64,000 bases of DNA from Sisyra terminalis (GCA_958496175.1 OY292280.1:11966001-12030000), one strand, 5' to 3'. Counted from the first letter of the stretch, positions 1 through 12,185 are shown. The notes: generated from the sequence alone by a model not told the origin. Numbers and translations are program-made.

Positions 1-169
1 AAGTGGCTTCGAAAAGGAGAATTTCATCTTTAATCCAATATAACCATACTTTATTGTCCTGAAGCATATCCAGGAAAATTTAATGGATCAGAAGTAAAAT
101 TTGGTATGATGCACTATTTTTAAGCGATTCGAACAGTGTACCAAATAATATTAATACCTTTTTTTCCAG

Positions 170-282
170 CTTCTAGATTAAAGGGTGCATTCGTTTCATT
201 ATCATTCTATGGGAACATGGAGGAAAGTTGGGAAATCGAGTTGGCGAAAAATGTGAAAGAATCCGAAAAAGTGGGTTTACAT
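170..282 (+). CDS. Exon-like segment, SFYG/MEESW family, type 1 (copy in A1)
   Basis: A polypyrimidine tract plus CAG ends at 169. The segment is open in the frame reading SRLKGAFVSLSFYGN then MEESWEIELAKNV, and a GTAATT donor candidate follows at 283. An ATG in good context (AACATGG) lies inside it. The same segment occurs in A' (38151-38263, minus) and A'' (56344-56456). A related 131-bp version occurs in D1 (54054-54184) and D1' (40653-40783, minus). Repeated conservation of frame and acceptor suggests a real exon or an exon captured by a repeat. I do not recognise the protein, and the downstream exon is not identified. The weak donor leaves open that it is a decayed copy. Confidence 0.3.
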
Positions 283-290
283 GTAATTTT

Positions 291-312
291 TATTATTATT
301 ATTATTATTATT
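291..312 (+). repeat. (ATT)n microsatellite
   Basis: A pure ATT run follows the exon-like segment. The corresponding run in A' (near 38127-38147) has a different length and the one in A'' is much shorter, which fits replication slippage after duplication. Confidence 0.95.
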
Positions 313-1270
313 GGGACTAAAAGCATGATCATCCTTTCCATGATTTTATAAATTGGTACTTTAATCACTTAGTTATAAGGAATGTTTTTTAGTTTTGTAG
401 CAATTTAGCATTTAGTTTTTAAGGGTTGAAATTTTCTTTTCGCTTATGACACTAGAGAATTGTATAGTGCGCTTTACGCCGATTGGAATAACTGTATCAC
501 ATAAGCCAAAAGAATGTAGAAATTGCAACGTTGCATTATTGGTGAGTGGTTATTTTTTAAGGAATGTGTATATCTACGTAAACTGTTATGGCTATCCACT
601 GATAAATATCACAAATAATGAATTTATAATTCTTTTTCAAAATTTTCTGTTTTTTGTGGTCTTAACCGTTTACGTAGGTATTCGTGGATTAGGCCTCCAA
701 GGGGACACCACATTAAAAGAAAACGCGCCTAGTACTCTACCGCAAAGGTGGTGAGGAAAAGAGTACATACCAAAAATAAATTTTGATGATGAATGATTTT
801 TTGACACATTTTTGCGAAGAAAAGTAGCCAACAAAATAGTAGACATAGTATGGATTTAAAAATTTTTTAAAGATTGTAATTGTTTGAACAAATCATACAG
901 TCTTTATCAATATCATACTAATCTCAATAGAATATCTTTGGAAAATATTTTGCAATACTGTTTTTACTTTACAATAGAGAATAGAATGTTTTATTCCATC
1001 TTCTGATAATAATCATTTAAATTCCTATTAATTTGAGTCATCGTAGTATTTCAATGATAGTTTGATATGCTATGGACAATAGTTATGAGTTTTAAAGAAA
1101 ATTAATTTTAATTTATTCATTTATATTGTCTAACAAATCAAGTAGCTTCTTTCAAAGAGAAGGAAAAGTAGCTGTTGAAGTTCAAATTATAATTCATAAA
1201 AATCTATTGAACAAATGTTCATTTTTCCAGTCGTTAAGAACCATAAAAAGGCCAGAAATTAATATTATAA

Positions 1271-1578
1271 ATCACTCATATCGATTTAAATCGATCAACA
1301 ATTAAAAATCAATCATTTTTCACATACGCGCATCATTTCTATTTGAATTTTTCGCCAATTGCATTTGCATTGTTCAAATGTCAAATTTGTCATACTTTAT
1401 ATGCAACCCGGTGCACATAACAAAAGCGCAATAAAGCGAAGGATATTAATGACATCTATTACGGTTCCCTTGCTTGACCATTTATGAGCGTAGCAATTTT
1501 AAAGGGCTTATGGATGAATTTTGCACAAATTTAGCATTTATTTTCAATAATTGATTGATTTAAATCGATGTGAGTGAT
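1271..1578. mobile_element. 308-bp palindromic MITE-like element (A1 copy)
   Basis: The ends are inverted repeats of about 30 bp beginning ATCACTCATATCGATTT, and the interior has no coding capacity. Copies lie at about 36860-37166 (A') and 57434-57739 (A''). A clean target-site duplication is not visible because the copies were carried along by duplication of A. The interior (TTTGCAT...ATGTCAAA...GCAACCCGGTG) is homologous to part of the 742-bp satellite, which makes it a candidate donor of that satellite segment. Confidence 0.55.
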
Positions 1579-1665
1579 AATAACAATGATTTTAGAGGAA
1601 ACTAAAGTTTTATTCCACTGATATTTATAATATCAAAATTGATTATTATCTGTTATTTTTCCTTT

Positions 1666-2302
1666 TAGATTAGAGTCGATAATTTTTGAGACGAAAAAAA
1701 ATTATAGTAGAATGAAACCCATTGGAAAAGGTAGAGAATATAACAAAAATGAAAGAAAAAATAAATTACTGGTGATCTGTGTACGGGCAGGGGGAGGGGG
1801 TGAGTTTTTAAGGGTAAAAAACGGTTAATCTCGATTTCCGGTAAAACTGCAAGTCCTATGAAAGAAAGTTAAAAGGCAAAGTTGTAGGTAATTAAAAGAT
1901 CTACAACTTTTGTTTCGACACTTTTTTCTCATAACCTCAAAATTTATGTGAAAAATTCGAATAACCGAGTTTTTGGTTTTTTATTTTTTGCAAAAAAAAA
2001 TATTTTTTCACGAAATTTGGTGAAAACTTACCTTTGAATGTCCCAAACATACAGTAATTTTCTTGATTTAAAATATTCATTTTTTCACCTTATTTTGACT
2101 TAATATCCAAAAAGCACCCTAATTTTCAATCGAAAATTCTCACGTCAAAATATCTGCTTTTTTAAAAAAGTTGGTGTGTTTTTTGTTTGTTGAAATCTCT
2201 ACTTTCCGATGGTATAAAAAAATATACACTACAATGGTAAATGTTCTCAGAAAATACAAATAATGATTGCACAAATGCACAAATTTATGTTCAAATTGTC
2301 AT
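1666..2302. other. Segment present in A1 and A' but replaced in A''
   Basis: A1 and A' share this stretch; A'' carries different sequence at the same place (57826-58532). It includes a perfect 10-bp stem (AAAGTTGTAG / CTACAACTTT) with a 13-nt loop at 1878-1910, and G-rich and C-rich patches. It contains no supportable gene. It looks like an insertion or replacement that happened before A1 and A' separated. Confidence 0.6.
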
Positions 2303-2395
2303 GAAACGATATTGCGGGTGTCCTTTGGCATATAAGACAAAAATTTTTGACGAAGCAAAATCTGGAAACAAGGATCATTGTTAATTAGTGATATT
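2303..2395 (+). repeat. Single diverged segment of the 339-bp satellite monomer
   Basis: The stretch beginning GAAACGATATTGCGGGTG matches the most conserved part of the 339-bp monomer, followed by diverged matches up to the CATTGTTTAATAATC-like part. It lies outside any array. A' has the same segment inverted near 36042-36136, and A'' has a longer version. Confidence 0.7.
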
Positions 2396-2443
2396 ATAAG
2401 CTGTGTGGAATAAAAATCAATCATTATAAATTATAAAAAAAAA

Positions 2444-2516
2444 TGGACCTTAACGAGATTCGAACACGGGACCCCGGCTCTAGCAGCGGGGCACTTACTC
2501 ACTCCACTACATGCAG
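2444..2516 (-). mobile_element. tRNA-like Pol III module (SINE head), type A, in A1
   Basis: Read on the minus strand it has a box A-like TAGTGGAGTGAG (2498-2509; consensus TRGYNNARNNGG), a CCCCG/CGGGG anticodon-arm-like stem, a box B-like TGTTCGAATC (complement near 2457-2467), and then a T-run. Acceptor and T stems do not pair properly, so it is a degenerate tRNA-derived promoter module and not a working tRNA gene. Further copies are at 35921-35992 and 58675-58748. Confidence 0.5.
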
Positions 2517-3144
2517 ATATAATCATATTCCGTTGAAACTTATATATAAACAATTCTTATGAGATTTCCAGAAAATTAAAAAATTTTTTGGTCGAAATAA
2601 ATAGAATACTCCGAAAATATTCGAACCATAGCTGGTCCGTGTTAAAATTGGAAAAGTTGTCGAAAAACATGGAAACATTTTAATGTCCTTCCCATCAATT
2701 TTCGATATTTAAAATTTTTACTATCAGACCAATGTTGATAAATACAATGGAATTCTTCCAAAGGTGACTTATGGACGTTATGGACTAATATTATTCTTTA
2801 TCATTGTATTTATTTACTAAAGTTTTGGTGTGAAAATTCCAATAATGTAAAAGGAAAAAAAGTGATATATCGAAAATTTCAAAATAGATTTACACCTTCT
2901 CATACGTACAATAACAATAACAGGTAATTTCGCCTGAAGCATTGAACTTAAAACCCTTGAAACATAATGACGCAATTGTCAAATTGTTTTATATACATAT
3001 TTACAAAGGGGTAGATTAAATGAAATATGTATAGAACATTCCTTAAATAACATTTATTATTCCACTTGCTCTTTAATAACCAAAGAATTGCTCCGCTTTT
3101 GAATTTCAAAATAGGAAATATTTTCACCAGACCTTATAAGTTGG

Positions 3145-3260
3145 TTATGCTCTCTATGCTGTGACGGGTGAACTCTTAGAACGTATTCCATTCGAACCAA
3201 CTTAAGTTTGTAGTGCCACCTATGCGACCAAAGCATGAACTTCCATCAAATTTCGAGGCG
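3145..3260 (+). repeat. CTTAAG...GTGCCACCT conserved block, A1
   Basis: This roughly 110-bp block contains CTCTATGCTG, GTGAACTCTTA, CTTAAGTTTGTAGTGCCACC. It is shared with A' (35177-35292, inverted), A'' (59376-59491), the left B arm (9820-9905, inverted) and the right B arm (17190-17285). It links A and B as descendants of one module. Its function is unknown. Confidence 0.7.
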
Positions 3261-3884
3261 CATGTCAGCGTACTTATAATTCAAAATATTAAACGTATTA
3301 AACAATTAAAATTTGAATTAAAAACTTGCACATTTTTGTGTTCTTTAATCATCAATATTTTTCGGAATAAGGATCTTAATTGCTTTTATAACAACTACTT
3401 ATAGTCAAGGATCCCCCTGCAGAAAAGTGTAGTGATCAAATTTATGCTAAAAACCTAATTTTTACGCATATTTATCATTAAAAGAATAAATTTCTACTAG
3501 GTTGTCTATCAAAATGTGGCCGCTAGTATTTTTAATTAAATTATTTTTAATTGATTTTTCGCAAATTTTTTTTTTATTTGTTTTTCAAATAAAATATCAT
3601 CCACTTCACAGCAATATGTATAATAGGGAGTCCGTTATTTCCCAAATTGATTTTTTTACAGCGATCGCCTCCTGAATTTTTGGTTTAATATATAAAAAAA
3701 ATTATCCAATACAATTAAGCTCTTAATTTCTTGATTAAACCGTCCCGGAATCATGTCACTTTTACCATTTAAATAACATGGGATTATTTGACTTTTTACC
3801 ATTTAATTTTTTTTCTCAGAAACAAATGAATAAAATTATTTAAAGTCAAACTATTTCGACGTAAAATTTAACGCTCTACAAAAA

Positions 3885-3946
3885 ATGTCTGTTATGAATA
3901 TTCGATTAAATAACTCAATTAAAAGTTACTCAACATTTAACTTGTG
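3885..3946 (+). repeat. Junction/terminal repeat, left end of the satellite block
   Basis: This 62-65 bp sequence runs from GTCTGTTATGAATATTCG to CAACATTTAACTTGTG, and the 339-bp satellite begins immediately after it. The inverted counterpart is at 34491-34555. A pair in the same configuration bounds the 0.5-kb element at 60112-60630, so it behaves like a terminal inverted repeat. Confidence 0.65.
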
Positions 3947-6900
3947 TATATCCTTTTTATGCACTCGAAAATTGTCCTTTTTGAAACTTTGAAACGATAT
4001 TGCGGGTGTTCTTTTGCACACAGGATAAAAATTTTTTCACTCCACATCTCACGTAAGGACATTGTTTAATAATCCGTTGCGAAAATAAGCTGTTATAAGG
4101 AAAAGTCACCCCTCAAAAATGTCCTTTTTTTCAAGTCAATTTGGTGCAAGCGTTTTCACCTCCTTAATTTCCCAATTTAATTTTCCAAGGATCTAGTGAT
4201 CCAATGCTTATGATTTTTTGCATAGTGGTTAAGGATGATTTATCTTATAATATGCAATTCAATTTTGGCGAAACAAAACATCCCTTATATCCTTTTTATG
4301 CACTCGAAAATTGTCCTTTTTGAAACTTTGAAACGATATTGCGGGTGTTCTTTTGCACACAGGATAAAAATTTTTTCACTCCACATCTCACGTAAGGACA
4401 TTGTTTAATAATCCGTTGCGAAAATAAGCTGTTATAAGGAAAAGTCACCCCTCAAAAATGTCCTTTTTTTCAAGTCAATTTGGTGCAAGCGTTTTCACCT
4501 CCTTAATTTCCCAATTTAATTTTCCAAGGATCTAGTGATCCAATGCTTATGATTTTTTGCATAGTGGTTAAGGATGATTTATCTTATAATATGCAATTCA
4601 ATTTTGGCGAATCAAAACATCCCTTACATCCTTTTTATGCACTCGAAAATTGTCCTTTTTGAAACTTTGAATCGATATTGCGGGTGTTCTTTTGCACACA
4701 GGATAAAAATTTTTTCACTCCACATCTCACGTAAGGACATTGTTTAATAATCCGTTGCGAAAATAAGCTGTTATAAGGAAAAGTCACCCCTCAAAAATGT
4801 CCTTTTTTTCAAGTCAATTTGGTGCAAGCGTTTTCACCTCCTTAATTTCCCAATTTAATTTTCCAAGGATCTAGTGATCCAATGCTTATGATTTTTTGCA
4901 TAGTGGTTAAGGATGATTTATCTTATAATATGCAATTCAATTTTGGCGAATCAAAACATCCCTTACATCCTTTTTATGCACTCGAAAATTGTCCTTTTTG
5001 AAACTTTGAATCGATATTGCGGGTGTTCTTTTGCACACAGGATAAAAATTTTTTCACTCCACATCTCACGTAAGGACATTGTTTAATAATCCGTTGCGAA
5101 AATTAGCTGTTATAAGGAAAAGTCACCCCTCAAAAATGACCTTTTTTTCAAGTCAATTTGGTGCAAGCGTTTTCACCTCCTTAATTTCCCAATTTAATTT
5201 TCCAAGGATCTAGTGATCCAATGCTTATGATTTTTTGCATAGTGGTTAAGGATGATTTAATTTTTAATATGCAATTCAATTTTGGCGAAACAAAACATCC
5301 CTTATATCCTTTTTATGCACTCGAAAATTGTCCTTTTTGAATCTTTGAAACGATATTGCGGATGTTCTTTTGCACACAGGATAAAATTTTTTTCACTCCA
5401 CATCTCACGTAAGGACATTGTTTAATAATCCGTTGCGAAAATAAGCTGTTATAAGGAAAAGTCACCCCTCAAAAATGTCCTTTTTTTCAAGTCAATTTGG
5501 TGCAAGCGTTTTCACCTCCTTAATTTACCAATTTAATTTTCCAAGGATCTAGTAATCCAATGCTTATGATTTTTTGCATAGTGGTTAAGGATGATTTAAT
5601 TTTTAATATGCAACTCAATTTTGGCGAAACTAAACATCCCTTATATCCTTTTTATGCACTCGAAAATTGTCCTTTTCGAAACTTTGAAACGATATTGCGG
5701 GTGTTCTTTTGCACACAGGATAAAAATTTTTTCACTCCACATCTCACGTAAGGACATTGTTTAATAATCCGTTGCGAAAATTAGCTGTTATAAGGAAAAG
5801 TCACCCCTCAAAAATGTCCTTTTTTTCAAGTCAATTTGGTGCAAGCGTTTTCACCTCCTTAATTTCCCAATTTAATTTTCCAAGGATCTAGTAATCCAAT
5901 GCTTATGATTTTTTGCATAGTGGTTAAGGATGATTTAATTTTTAATATGCAATTCAATTTTGGCGAAACTAAACATCCCTTATATCCTTTTTATGCACTC
6001 GAAAATTGTCCTTTTTGAAACTTTGAAACGATATTGCGGGTGTTCTTTTGCACACAGGATAAAAATTTTTTCACTCCACATCTCACGTTAGGACATTGTT
6101 TAATAATCCGTTGCGAAAATTAGCTGTTATAAGGAAAAGTCACCCCTCAAAAATGTCCTTTTTTTCAAGTCAATTTGGTGCAAGCGTTTTCACCTCCTTA
6201 ATTTCCCAATTTAATTTTCCAAGGATCTAGTAATCCAATGCTTATGATTTTTTGCATAGTGGTTAAGGATGATTTAATTTTTAATATGCAATTCAAGTTT
6301 GGCGAAACTAAACATCCCTTATATCCTTTTTATGCACTCGAAAATTGTCCTTTTTGAAACTTTGAAACGATATTGCGGGTGTTCTTTTGCTCACAGGATA
6401 AAAATTTTTTCACTCCACATCTCACGTAAGGACATTGTTTAATAATCCGTTGCGAAAATTAGCTGTTATAAGGAAAAGTGACCCCTCAAAAATGACCTTT
6501 TTTTCAAGTCAATTTGGTGCAAGCGTTTTCACCTCCTTAATTTCCCAATTTAATTTTCCAAGGATGTAGTAATCCAATGCTTATGATTTTTTGCATAGTG
6601 GTTAAGGATGATTTAATTTTTAATATGCAATTCAAGTTTGGCGAAACTAAACATCCCTTATATCCTTTTTATGCACTCGAAAATTGTCCTTTTTGAAACT
6701 TTGAAACGATATTGCGGGTGTTCTTTTGCTCACAGGATAAAAATTTTTTCACTCCACATCTCACGTAAGGACATTGTTTAATAATCCGTTGCGAAAATTA
6801 GCTGTTATAAGGAAAAGTCACCCCTCAAAAATGACCTTTTTTTCAAGTCAATTTGGTGCAAGCGTTTTCACCTCCTTAATTTCCCAATTTAATTTTCCAA

Positions 6901-9425
6901 GGATCTAGTAATCCAATGCTTATGATTTTTTGCATAGTGGTTAAGGATGATTTAATTTTTAATATGCAATTCAATTTTGGCGAAACTAAACATCCGTTAT
7001 ATCCTTTTTATGCACTCGAAAATTGTCTTTTTGAAACTTTGAAACGATATTGCGGGTGTTCTTTTGCACACAGGATAAAAATTTTTTCACTCCACATCTC
7101 ACGTAAGGACATTGTTTAATAATCCGTTGCGAAAATTAGCTGCTATAAGGAAAAGTCACCCCTCAAAAATGACCTTTTTTTCAAGTCAATTTGGTGCAAG
7201 CGTTTTCACCTCCTTAATTTCCCAATTTAATTTTCCAAGGATCTAGTGATCCAATGCTTATGATTTTTTGCATAGTGGTTAAGGATGATTTTTCTTATAA
7301 TATGCAATTCAATTTTGGCGAAACAAAACATCCCTTATATCCTTTTTATGCACTCGAAAATTGTCCTTTTTGAAACTTTGAAACGATATTGCGGGTGTTC
7401 TTTTGCACACAGGATAAAAATTTTTTCACTCCACATCTCACGTAAGGACACTGTTTAATAATCCGTTGCGAAAATTAGCTGTTATAAGGAAAAGTCACCC
7501 CTCAAATATGACCTTTTTTTCAAGTCAATTTGGTGCAAGCGTTTTCACCTCCTTAATTTCCCAATTTAATTTTCCAAGGATCTAGTGATCCAATGCTTAT
7601 GATTTTTTGCATAGTGGTTAAGGATGATTTAATTTTTAATATGCAATTCAATTTTGGCGAAACAAAACATCCCTTATATCCTTTTTACGCCCTCGAAAAT
7701 TGTCCTTTTTGAAACTTTGAAACGATATTGCGGGTGTTCTTTTGCACACAGGATAAACATTTTTTCACTCCACATCTCACGTAAGGACATTGTTTAATAA
7801 TCCGTTGCGAAAATTAGCTGTTATAAGGAAAAGTCACCCCTCAAAAATGTCCTTTTTTTCAAGTCAATTTGGTGCAAGCGTTTTCACCTCCTTAATTTCC
7901 CAATTTAATTTTCCAAGGATCTAGTAATCCAATGCTTATGATTTTTTGCATAGTGGTTAAGGATGATTTAATTTTTAATATGCAATTCAATTTTGGCGAA
8001 ACTAAACATCCCTTATATCCTTTTTATGCACTCGAAAATTGTCCTTTTTGAAACTTTGAAACGATATTGCGGGTGTTCTTTTGCACACAGGATAAAAATT
8101 TTTTCACTCCACATCTCACGTAAGGACATTGTTTAATAATCCGTTGCGAAAATTAGCTGTTATAAGGAAAAGTCACCCCTCAAAAATGACCTTTTTTTCA
8201 AGTCAATTTGGTGCAAACGTTTTCACCTCCTTAATTTCCCAATTTAATTTTCCAAGGATCTAGTGATCCAATGCTTATGATTTTTTGCATAGTGGTTAAG
8301 GATGATTTAATTTTTAATATGCAATTCAATTTTGGCGAAACAAAACATCCCTTATATCCTTTTTATGCACTCGAAAATTGTCCTTTTTGAAACTTTGAAA
8401 CGATATTGCGGGTGTTCTTTTGCACACAGGATAAAAATTTTTTCACTCCACATCTCACGTAAGGACATTGTTTAATAATCCGTTGCGAAAATTAGCTGTT
8501 ATAAGGAAAAGTCACCCCTCAAAAATGTCCTTTTTTTCAAGTCAATTTGGTGCAAGCGTTTTCACCTCCTTAATTTCCCAATTTAATTTTCCAAGGATCT
8601 AGTGATCCAATGCTTATGATTTTTTGCATTGTGGATAAGGATGATTTAATTTTTAATATGCAATTCAATTTTGGCGAAACAAAACATCCCTTATATCCTT
8701 TTTATGCCCTCGAAAATTGTCCTTTTTGAAACTTTGAAACGATATTGCGGGTGTTCTTTTGCACACAGGATAAAAATTTTTTCACTCCACATCTCACGTA
8801 AGGACATTGTTTAATAATCCGTTGCGAAAATTAGCTGCTATAAGGAAAAGTCACCCCTCAAAAATGACCTTTTTTTCAAGTCAATTTGGTGCAAGCGTTT
8901 TCACCTCCTTAATTTCCCAATTTAATTTTCCAAGGATCTAGTGATCCAATGCTTATGATTTTTTGCATAGTGGTTAAGGATGATTTATCTTATAATATGC
9001 AATTCAATTTTGGCGAAACAAAACATCCCTTATATCCTTTTTATGCACTCGAAAATTGTCCTTTTTGAAACTTTGAAACGATATTGCGGGTGTTCTTTTG
9101 CACACAGGATAAAAATTTTTTCACTCCACATCTCACGTAAGGACACTGTTTAATAATCCGTTGCGAAAATTAGCTGTTATAAGGAAAAGTCACCCCTCAA
9201 ATATGACCTTTTTTTCAAGTCAATTTGGTGCAAGCGTTTTCACCTCCTTAATTTCCCAATTTAATTTTCCAAGGATCTAGTGATCCAATGCTTATGATTT
9301 TTTGCATAGTGGTTAAGGATGATTTATCTTATAATATGCAATTCAATTTTGGCGAAACAAAACATCCCTTATATCCTTTTTATGCACTCGAAAATTGTCC
9401 TTCTTGAAACTTTGAATCGATATTG
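3947..9425 (+). repeat. 339-bp satellite array, left (about 16 monomers)
   Basis: The word CCCTTATAT or its variant recurs at 4282, 4621, 4960, 5299 and 5638, exactly 339 bp apart, and continues to 9366 with one single-base deletion near 7027. Monomers read GCACTCGAAAATTGTCC, GAAACGATATTGCGGGTG, CACACAGGATAAAAA, CAAGCGTTTTCACCTCC, TAGTGGTTAAGGATGA. Sequence variants show a five-monomer higher-order period: CTGCTATAAGG at 7141 and 8836, and GGACACTG at 7446 and 9141, are both 1695 bp apart (5 x 339). Short open frames inside are by-products of the repeat. The array ends inside a monomer at GATATTG, where B begins. Confidence 0.98.
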
Positions 9426-9819
9426 TGATATTGATTCGAAAATCAGTTTTATTTAACGATGTTAAATGTGATTGAAGATTGGATGGTTTGATGATTACTT
9501 CTGCCACTTGGATTGTTGATTTCATCCCTTAAACGAGCTTTGTTTTTGAAATAATTTGCACAGCATGTACGGGAGAACTTAAACTTTCTGTTGGGATTTC
9601 TCCATTGTAAGTTTTTAAAATTTTTCCCAGTTTCCATTTATTCATTTTCATCTTTTATGTGTGAAAAATCAAAGCAGTAAGTTCATAATTCTGTTTTTAA
9701 ATTATTGCTTTTTTCTAACAAATCTCATTTGTTGACAATTCGAATTGTTTAGAATTTAGAATTAAGACAACGCCAAAATGCATTCGACTTTTGTTGGAAG
9801 CTGTAAGTACATCCAGCTG

Positions 9820-9905
9820 ACTCACAGGTGGCACTAAAAACTTAAGGTGGTTCCATTGACATACATGTCAAAAATTCACACGTTGTAGCATAGATGGAGG
9901 TACGA
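9820..9905 (-). repeat. CTTAAG...GTGCCACCT block in the left B arm
   Basis: This is the reverse-complement relative of the block at 3145-3260. On the minus strand it reads CTATGCTACAACGTGTGAA, CCACCTTAAG, TTTAGTGCCACCTGTGAG. Its mirror partner is at 17190-17285. Confidence 0.65.
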
Positions 9906-10437
9906 TACATGTCAATGTGACAGCTAATTTTTGAAAGTTATTAGTTCATAATTGACTTTAGTTTATCCAAATAAATTTAATATTTAATGTTATGGTTGTT
10001 TGAGCTGATGGCTAATGTTACATTTTAACTTAATAAAATCAAAATCGAATTAAATAAATGTGAAACATGTAATATTTATTGTAAAATTGTAGGTATGGAC
10101 GTAATGTTTATATGAACTTATATGTACGTTCTGTTACTTTTGTAGATATTTTCCAATGTTTAACTAACTAATGAACGATAAAAATGTATTTTTGAAATAT
10201 ATTTAAAAAATATTCATCCAGAGAAGAATCTAATCAAATAATCTGCAAATGTAAGCCACTGGGAGTGCAGCCTAAGTATTGTGAATATCAGAAGAATATC
10301 TCAATCCACGGGATAAACAGGAATTAGAATAAAACATCAGGTTTTGATCACCGAATTAGGCATAATAGCGACCTAAACTATGGTTGTAATTGTAAGTCCT
10401 TTTTATTGAGAGCTGATTTTGCAATACAGTTAATAGT

Positions 10438-10533
10438 AATTCAATTTTAAATGGCAGCAATTTTCTGCGAAATAAAACTATCCCTTATATCCTTTTTATG
10501 TACTTGAAAATTGTGCTCATTGAAACTTTGAAA
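10438..10533 (+). repeat. Isolated diverged 339-bp-satellite segment in B
   Basis: AATTCAATTTT, CATCCCTTATATCC-like sequence, TTTTTATGTACTTGAAAATTG and TTGAAACTTTGAAA follow the monomer order but are clearly diverged. This single copy sits away from the arrays. Confidence 0.6.
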
Positions 10534-10719
10534 AAAAACCCTTATCAGGAAAAGCAATCTTGCACATATCTGTTTTTGTTAATAAATGCTGAAGTTTGGC
10601 AACCATTGTTTCATTATGGAAATTATGTACATGAGCTGCGCCATATGTTCCCTAGTCTACATGTTAATGTAGCTAGAAAGTATAATTTGTTTAAATATTA
10701 ATAAAATATATTTTTACAG

Positions 10720-10801
10720 ATCCAAATTACCAAGAAACTAAGGACAAAGACATTGTTTTTGCGCTGAAGAATGTATCATCTTTTTGGGAGATAAATGATT
10801 G
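10720..10801 (+). pseudogene. Exon-like segment 1 of B (82 bp)
   Basis: It is preceded by TATATTTTTACAG and open in the frame PNYQETKDKDIVFALKNVSS followed by FWEINDW. It is followed by GTAATT here and by consensus GTAAGT in the mirror copy (16289-16370). Joining it to the next exon-like segment (10878-10958) in phase creates TGA at the junction, so a simple two-exon reading is broken. I do not recognise the product. Confidence 0.3.
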
Positions 10802-10877
10802 GTAATTAGCTGTACTTTTGAGACCTCCAAATATTTTATTATTGATTTTTGATTATTTATTGATTTTTTCGTTCCAG

Positions 10878-10958
10878 AAGAAGCTGACCGATGAGAACGG
10901 AGAATTATTCATTGGAGTTGAGATGTTCCTCATTTCCAAATGGACGTTTGAGGAATAA
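10878..10958 (+). pseudogene. Exon-like segment 2 of B, 3'-terminal
   Basis: The segment follows an acceptor TTTTTTCGTTCCAG. It is open as KKLTDENGELFIGVEMFLIS, KWTFEE and then stop. An overlapping 66-codon frame (10891-11091) is also open and identical in both arms. AATAAA occurs near 11279. The mirror copy at 16132-16212 is identical. Identity extends equally into the non-coding flanks, so it reflects recent duplication or conversion of the arm and is not evidence of coding constraint. Confidence 0.3.
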
Positions 10959-11414
10959 ATGTGGATCGTTGGAGGATCATCAATCAAATTCCTGTGGGAT
11001 ATCATTTCCGCAATTGATATCTACCAAGAAGATCACTAATGGATTTACTACAACAATCTGTGCTGTAAATTGTGTTTTAATAATTCAGTGAATGTGAAGT
11101 GATAAAGTGGTTTAAGTGACAAATAGTGAAAATATCTGAAAAATCAAGAAAATTGTATTAACTTAATATTTCTATATGATTGTAATAATTGATACTTTTA
11201 CATAAATTATATAAACTATTGTAATAATGGAAAAACTAATATTGTAATTTATCATAAACTGTATTGATATTTAACATTAATAAATTTATTTTAATTGAAT
11301 ATATTTTTTCAATTCGATTTTCCGCACCCATCCTCTTGAATTTTATATTTCAGAGTTAAGATACAAAGAAAAGTTAAGATAATGCAACGAAGAGGTAAGT
11401 AAGGTAAGTTCAAT

Positions 11415-11439
11415 ATTATTCGATAGATTATCGAATAAT
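11415..11439. promoter_or_regulatory. 11-bp perfect inverted repeat ATTATTCGATA-GAT-TATCGAATAAT
   Basis: This dyad has a 3-bp spacer and is surrounded by further TTCGATA/TATCGAA half sites (11440-11460). The mirror copy is at 15651-15675. It could be a protein-binding dyad; no factor is assigned. Confidence 0.5.
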
Positions 11440-11748
11440 TCGATAAAGCCAATATCGAAAAATATCTCAACTTTTTGAAGTCCTTGTCGTTTTTTCATTA
11501 TATATAAATTTTAATTTTCTGAAGATATTCTATTGAAATACAAATTCGTTTTTTTCGAAAAAAAGGATCAAGGACCTTAAAATGTTGCAATGTTTTTAGT
11601 CCAATTTTCCAACTTTAACATGGAGCAGCTATGGTTCGAATATGGTCGGGAAATTCTAATTCCTTCGATTGAAAAATTTTTTCACTTTTCTCCAAATCTC
11701 ATAAGAATTGTTTATATATGAGTTTTAACGTCATTTACATATATCATC

Positions 11749-11824
11749 TGATAGCCGAGTCGTCATGGTCGCCGTTGCTGTTGTCGGAGTCGTGGTCCCT
11801 GGTTCGCATCCCGATTGGTCCCGG
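11749..11824 (+). mobile_element. tRNA-like Pol III module, type B, copy 1
   Basis: Box A TAGCCGAGTCG (11752-11762) matches TRGYNNARNNG at all positions. Box B GGTTCGCATCC (11801-11811) differs from GGTTCGANTCC at one position. Their spacing is 49 bp and a T-run follows at 11826. The flanks (about 300-450 bp) match the type A module of A', so both derive from one SINE-like unit. Confidence 0.55.
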
Positions 11825-12020
11825 ATTTTTATAATTTCTAATAATTGATTTCTCTTCCTTACAGCATATAATATCACTAATTAACATTAATTCTTAATTT
11901 CAGACATTGTATCATCGAAATATTCGATCGAACAGTTCCAGCCTTTCGGGGTTGGAAATGATTGATCGATCGATCGATGATGCAATATGTTTTTCATTTT
12001 ATTTTTGCTCAATGGATTTG

Positions 12021-12078
12021 TGACGTCACTCTTTTCGTATATATGACGTCACACATACGTCGCCACCCAATGACGTCA
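12021..12078. promoter_or_regulatory. Triple TGACGTCA (CRE/ATF-type) cluster, copy 1
   Basis: Perfect 8-bp palindromes TGACGTCA lie at 12021-12028, 12044-12051 and 12071-12078, with start-to-start spacings of 23 and 27 bp. The same triad with the same spacing is at 13401-13458 and, inverted, at 15016-15073. TGACGTCA is the consensus site of CREB/ATF bZIP proteins. Actual binding is inference. Confidence 0.6.
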
Positions 12079-12185
12079 TTCCCGAAAAATGACTGAATTT
12101 TCGATTTGCGGGAAGTAGGATTCTGGGAATGGCTTAGCTGCGTCACGGGAGGCCTAAAAAAATATCCTAAAGTCAATTTTTTCCG

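Larger units (their letters stand above)
1..3946 (+). repeat. Arm module A, copy 1 (A1)
   Basis: This roughly 4-kb block recurs inverted at 34491-38433 (A') and direct at 56175-60177 (A''). Positions in A1 and A' add to about 38433-38437, so few net indels separate them, and by eye the copies are about 97% alike. It contains, in order: an exon-like segment, an ATT microsatellite, a 308-bp palindromic element, a segment missing from A'', one diverged 339-bp-satellite segment, a tRNA-like module, and a CTTAAG/GTGCCACCT block. It ends in a 65-bp sequence where the satellite array begins. No long coding region is present. The window starts inside the D-A continuum, so the true left edge is not visible. 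Confidence 0.9.

Noticed and set aside
446..754. 102-codon frame in A1, also open in A'' (56611-56919)
   Set aside because: The frame in A' is stopped after about 56 codons. Differences between A1 and A'' are mostly amino-acid changing (about four of five), so no coding constraint is visible.
3213..3404. 63-codon frame present in all three A copies
   Set aside because: A1 and A' are identical over the whole region, non-coding flanks included. The few differences in A'' mostly change residues, and composition is that of translated AT-rich repeat.
5560..7119. 60- to 67-codon frames inside the 339-bp satellite
   Set aside because: They arise by chance where a single-base change or deletion (near 7027) opens the repeat; they are not maintained in other monomers.
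3947..9425. CENP-B box in the 339-bp monomer (region GATATTGCGGG)
   Set aside because: Only the CGGG end matches; the TTCG half and the spacing do not, even in monomers reading ATCGATATTGCGGG.
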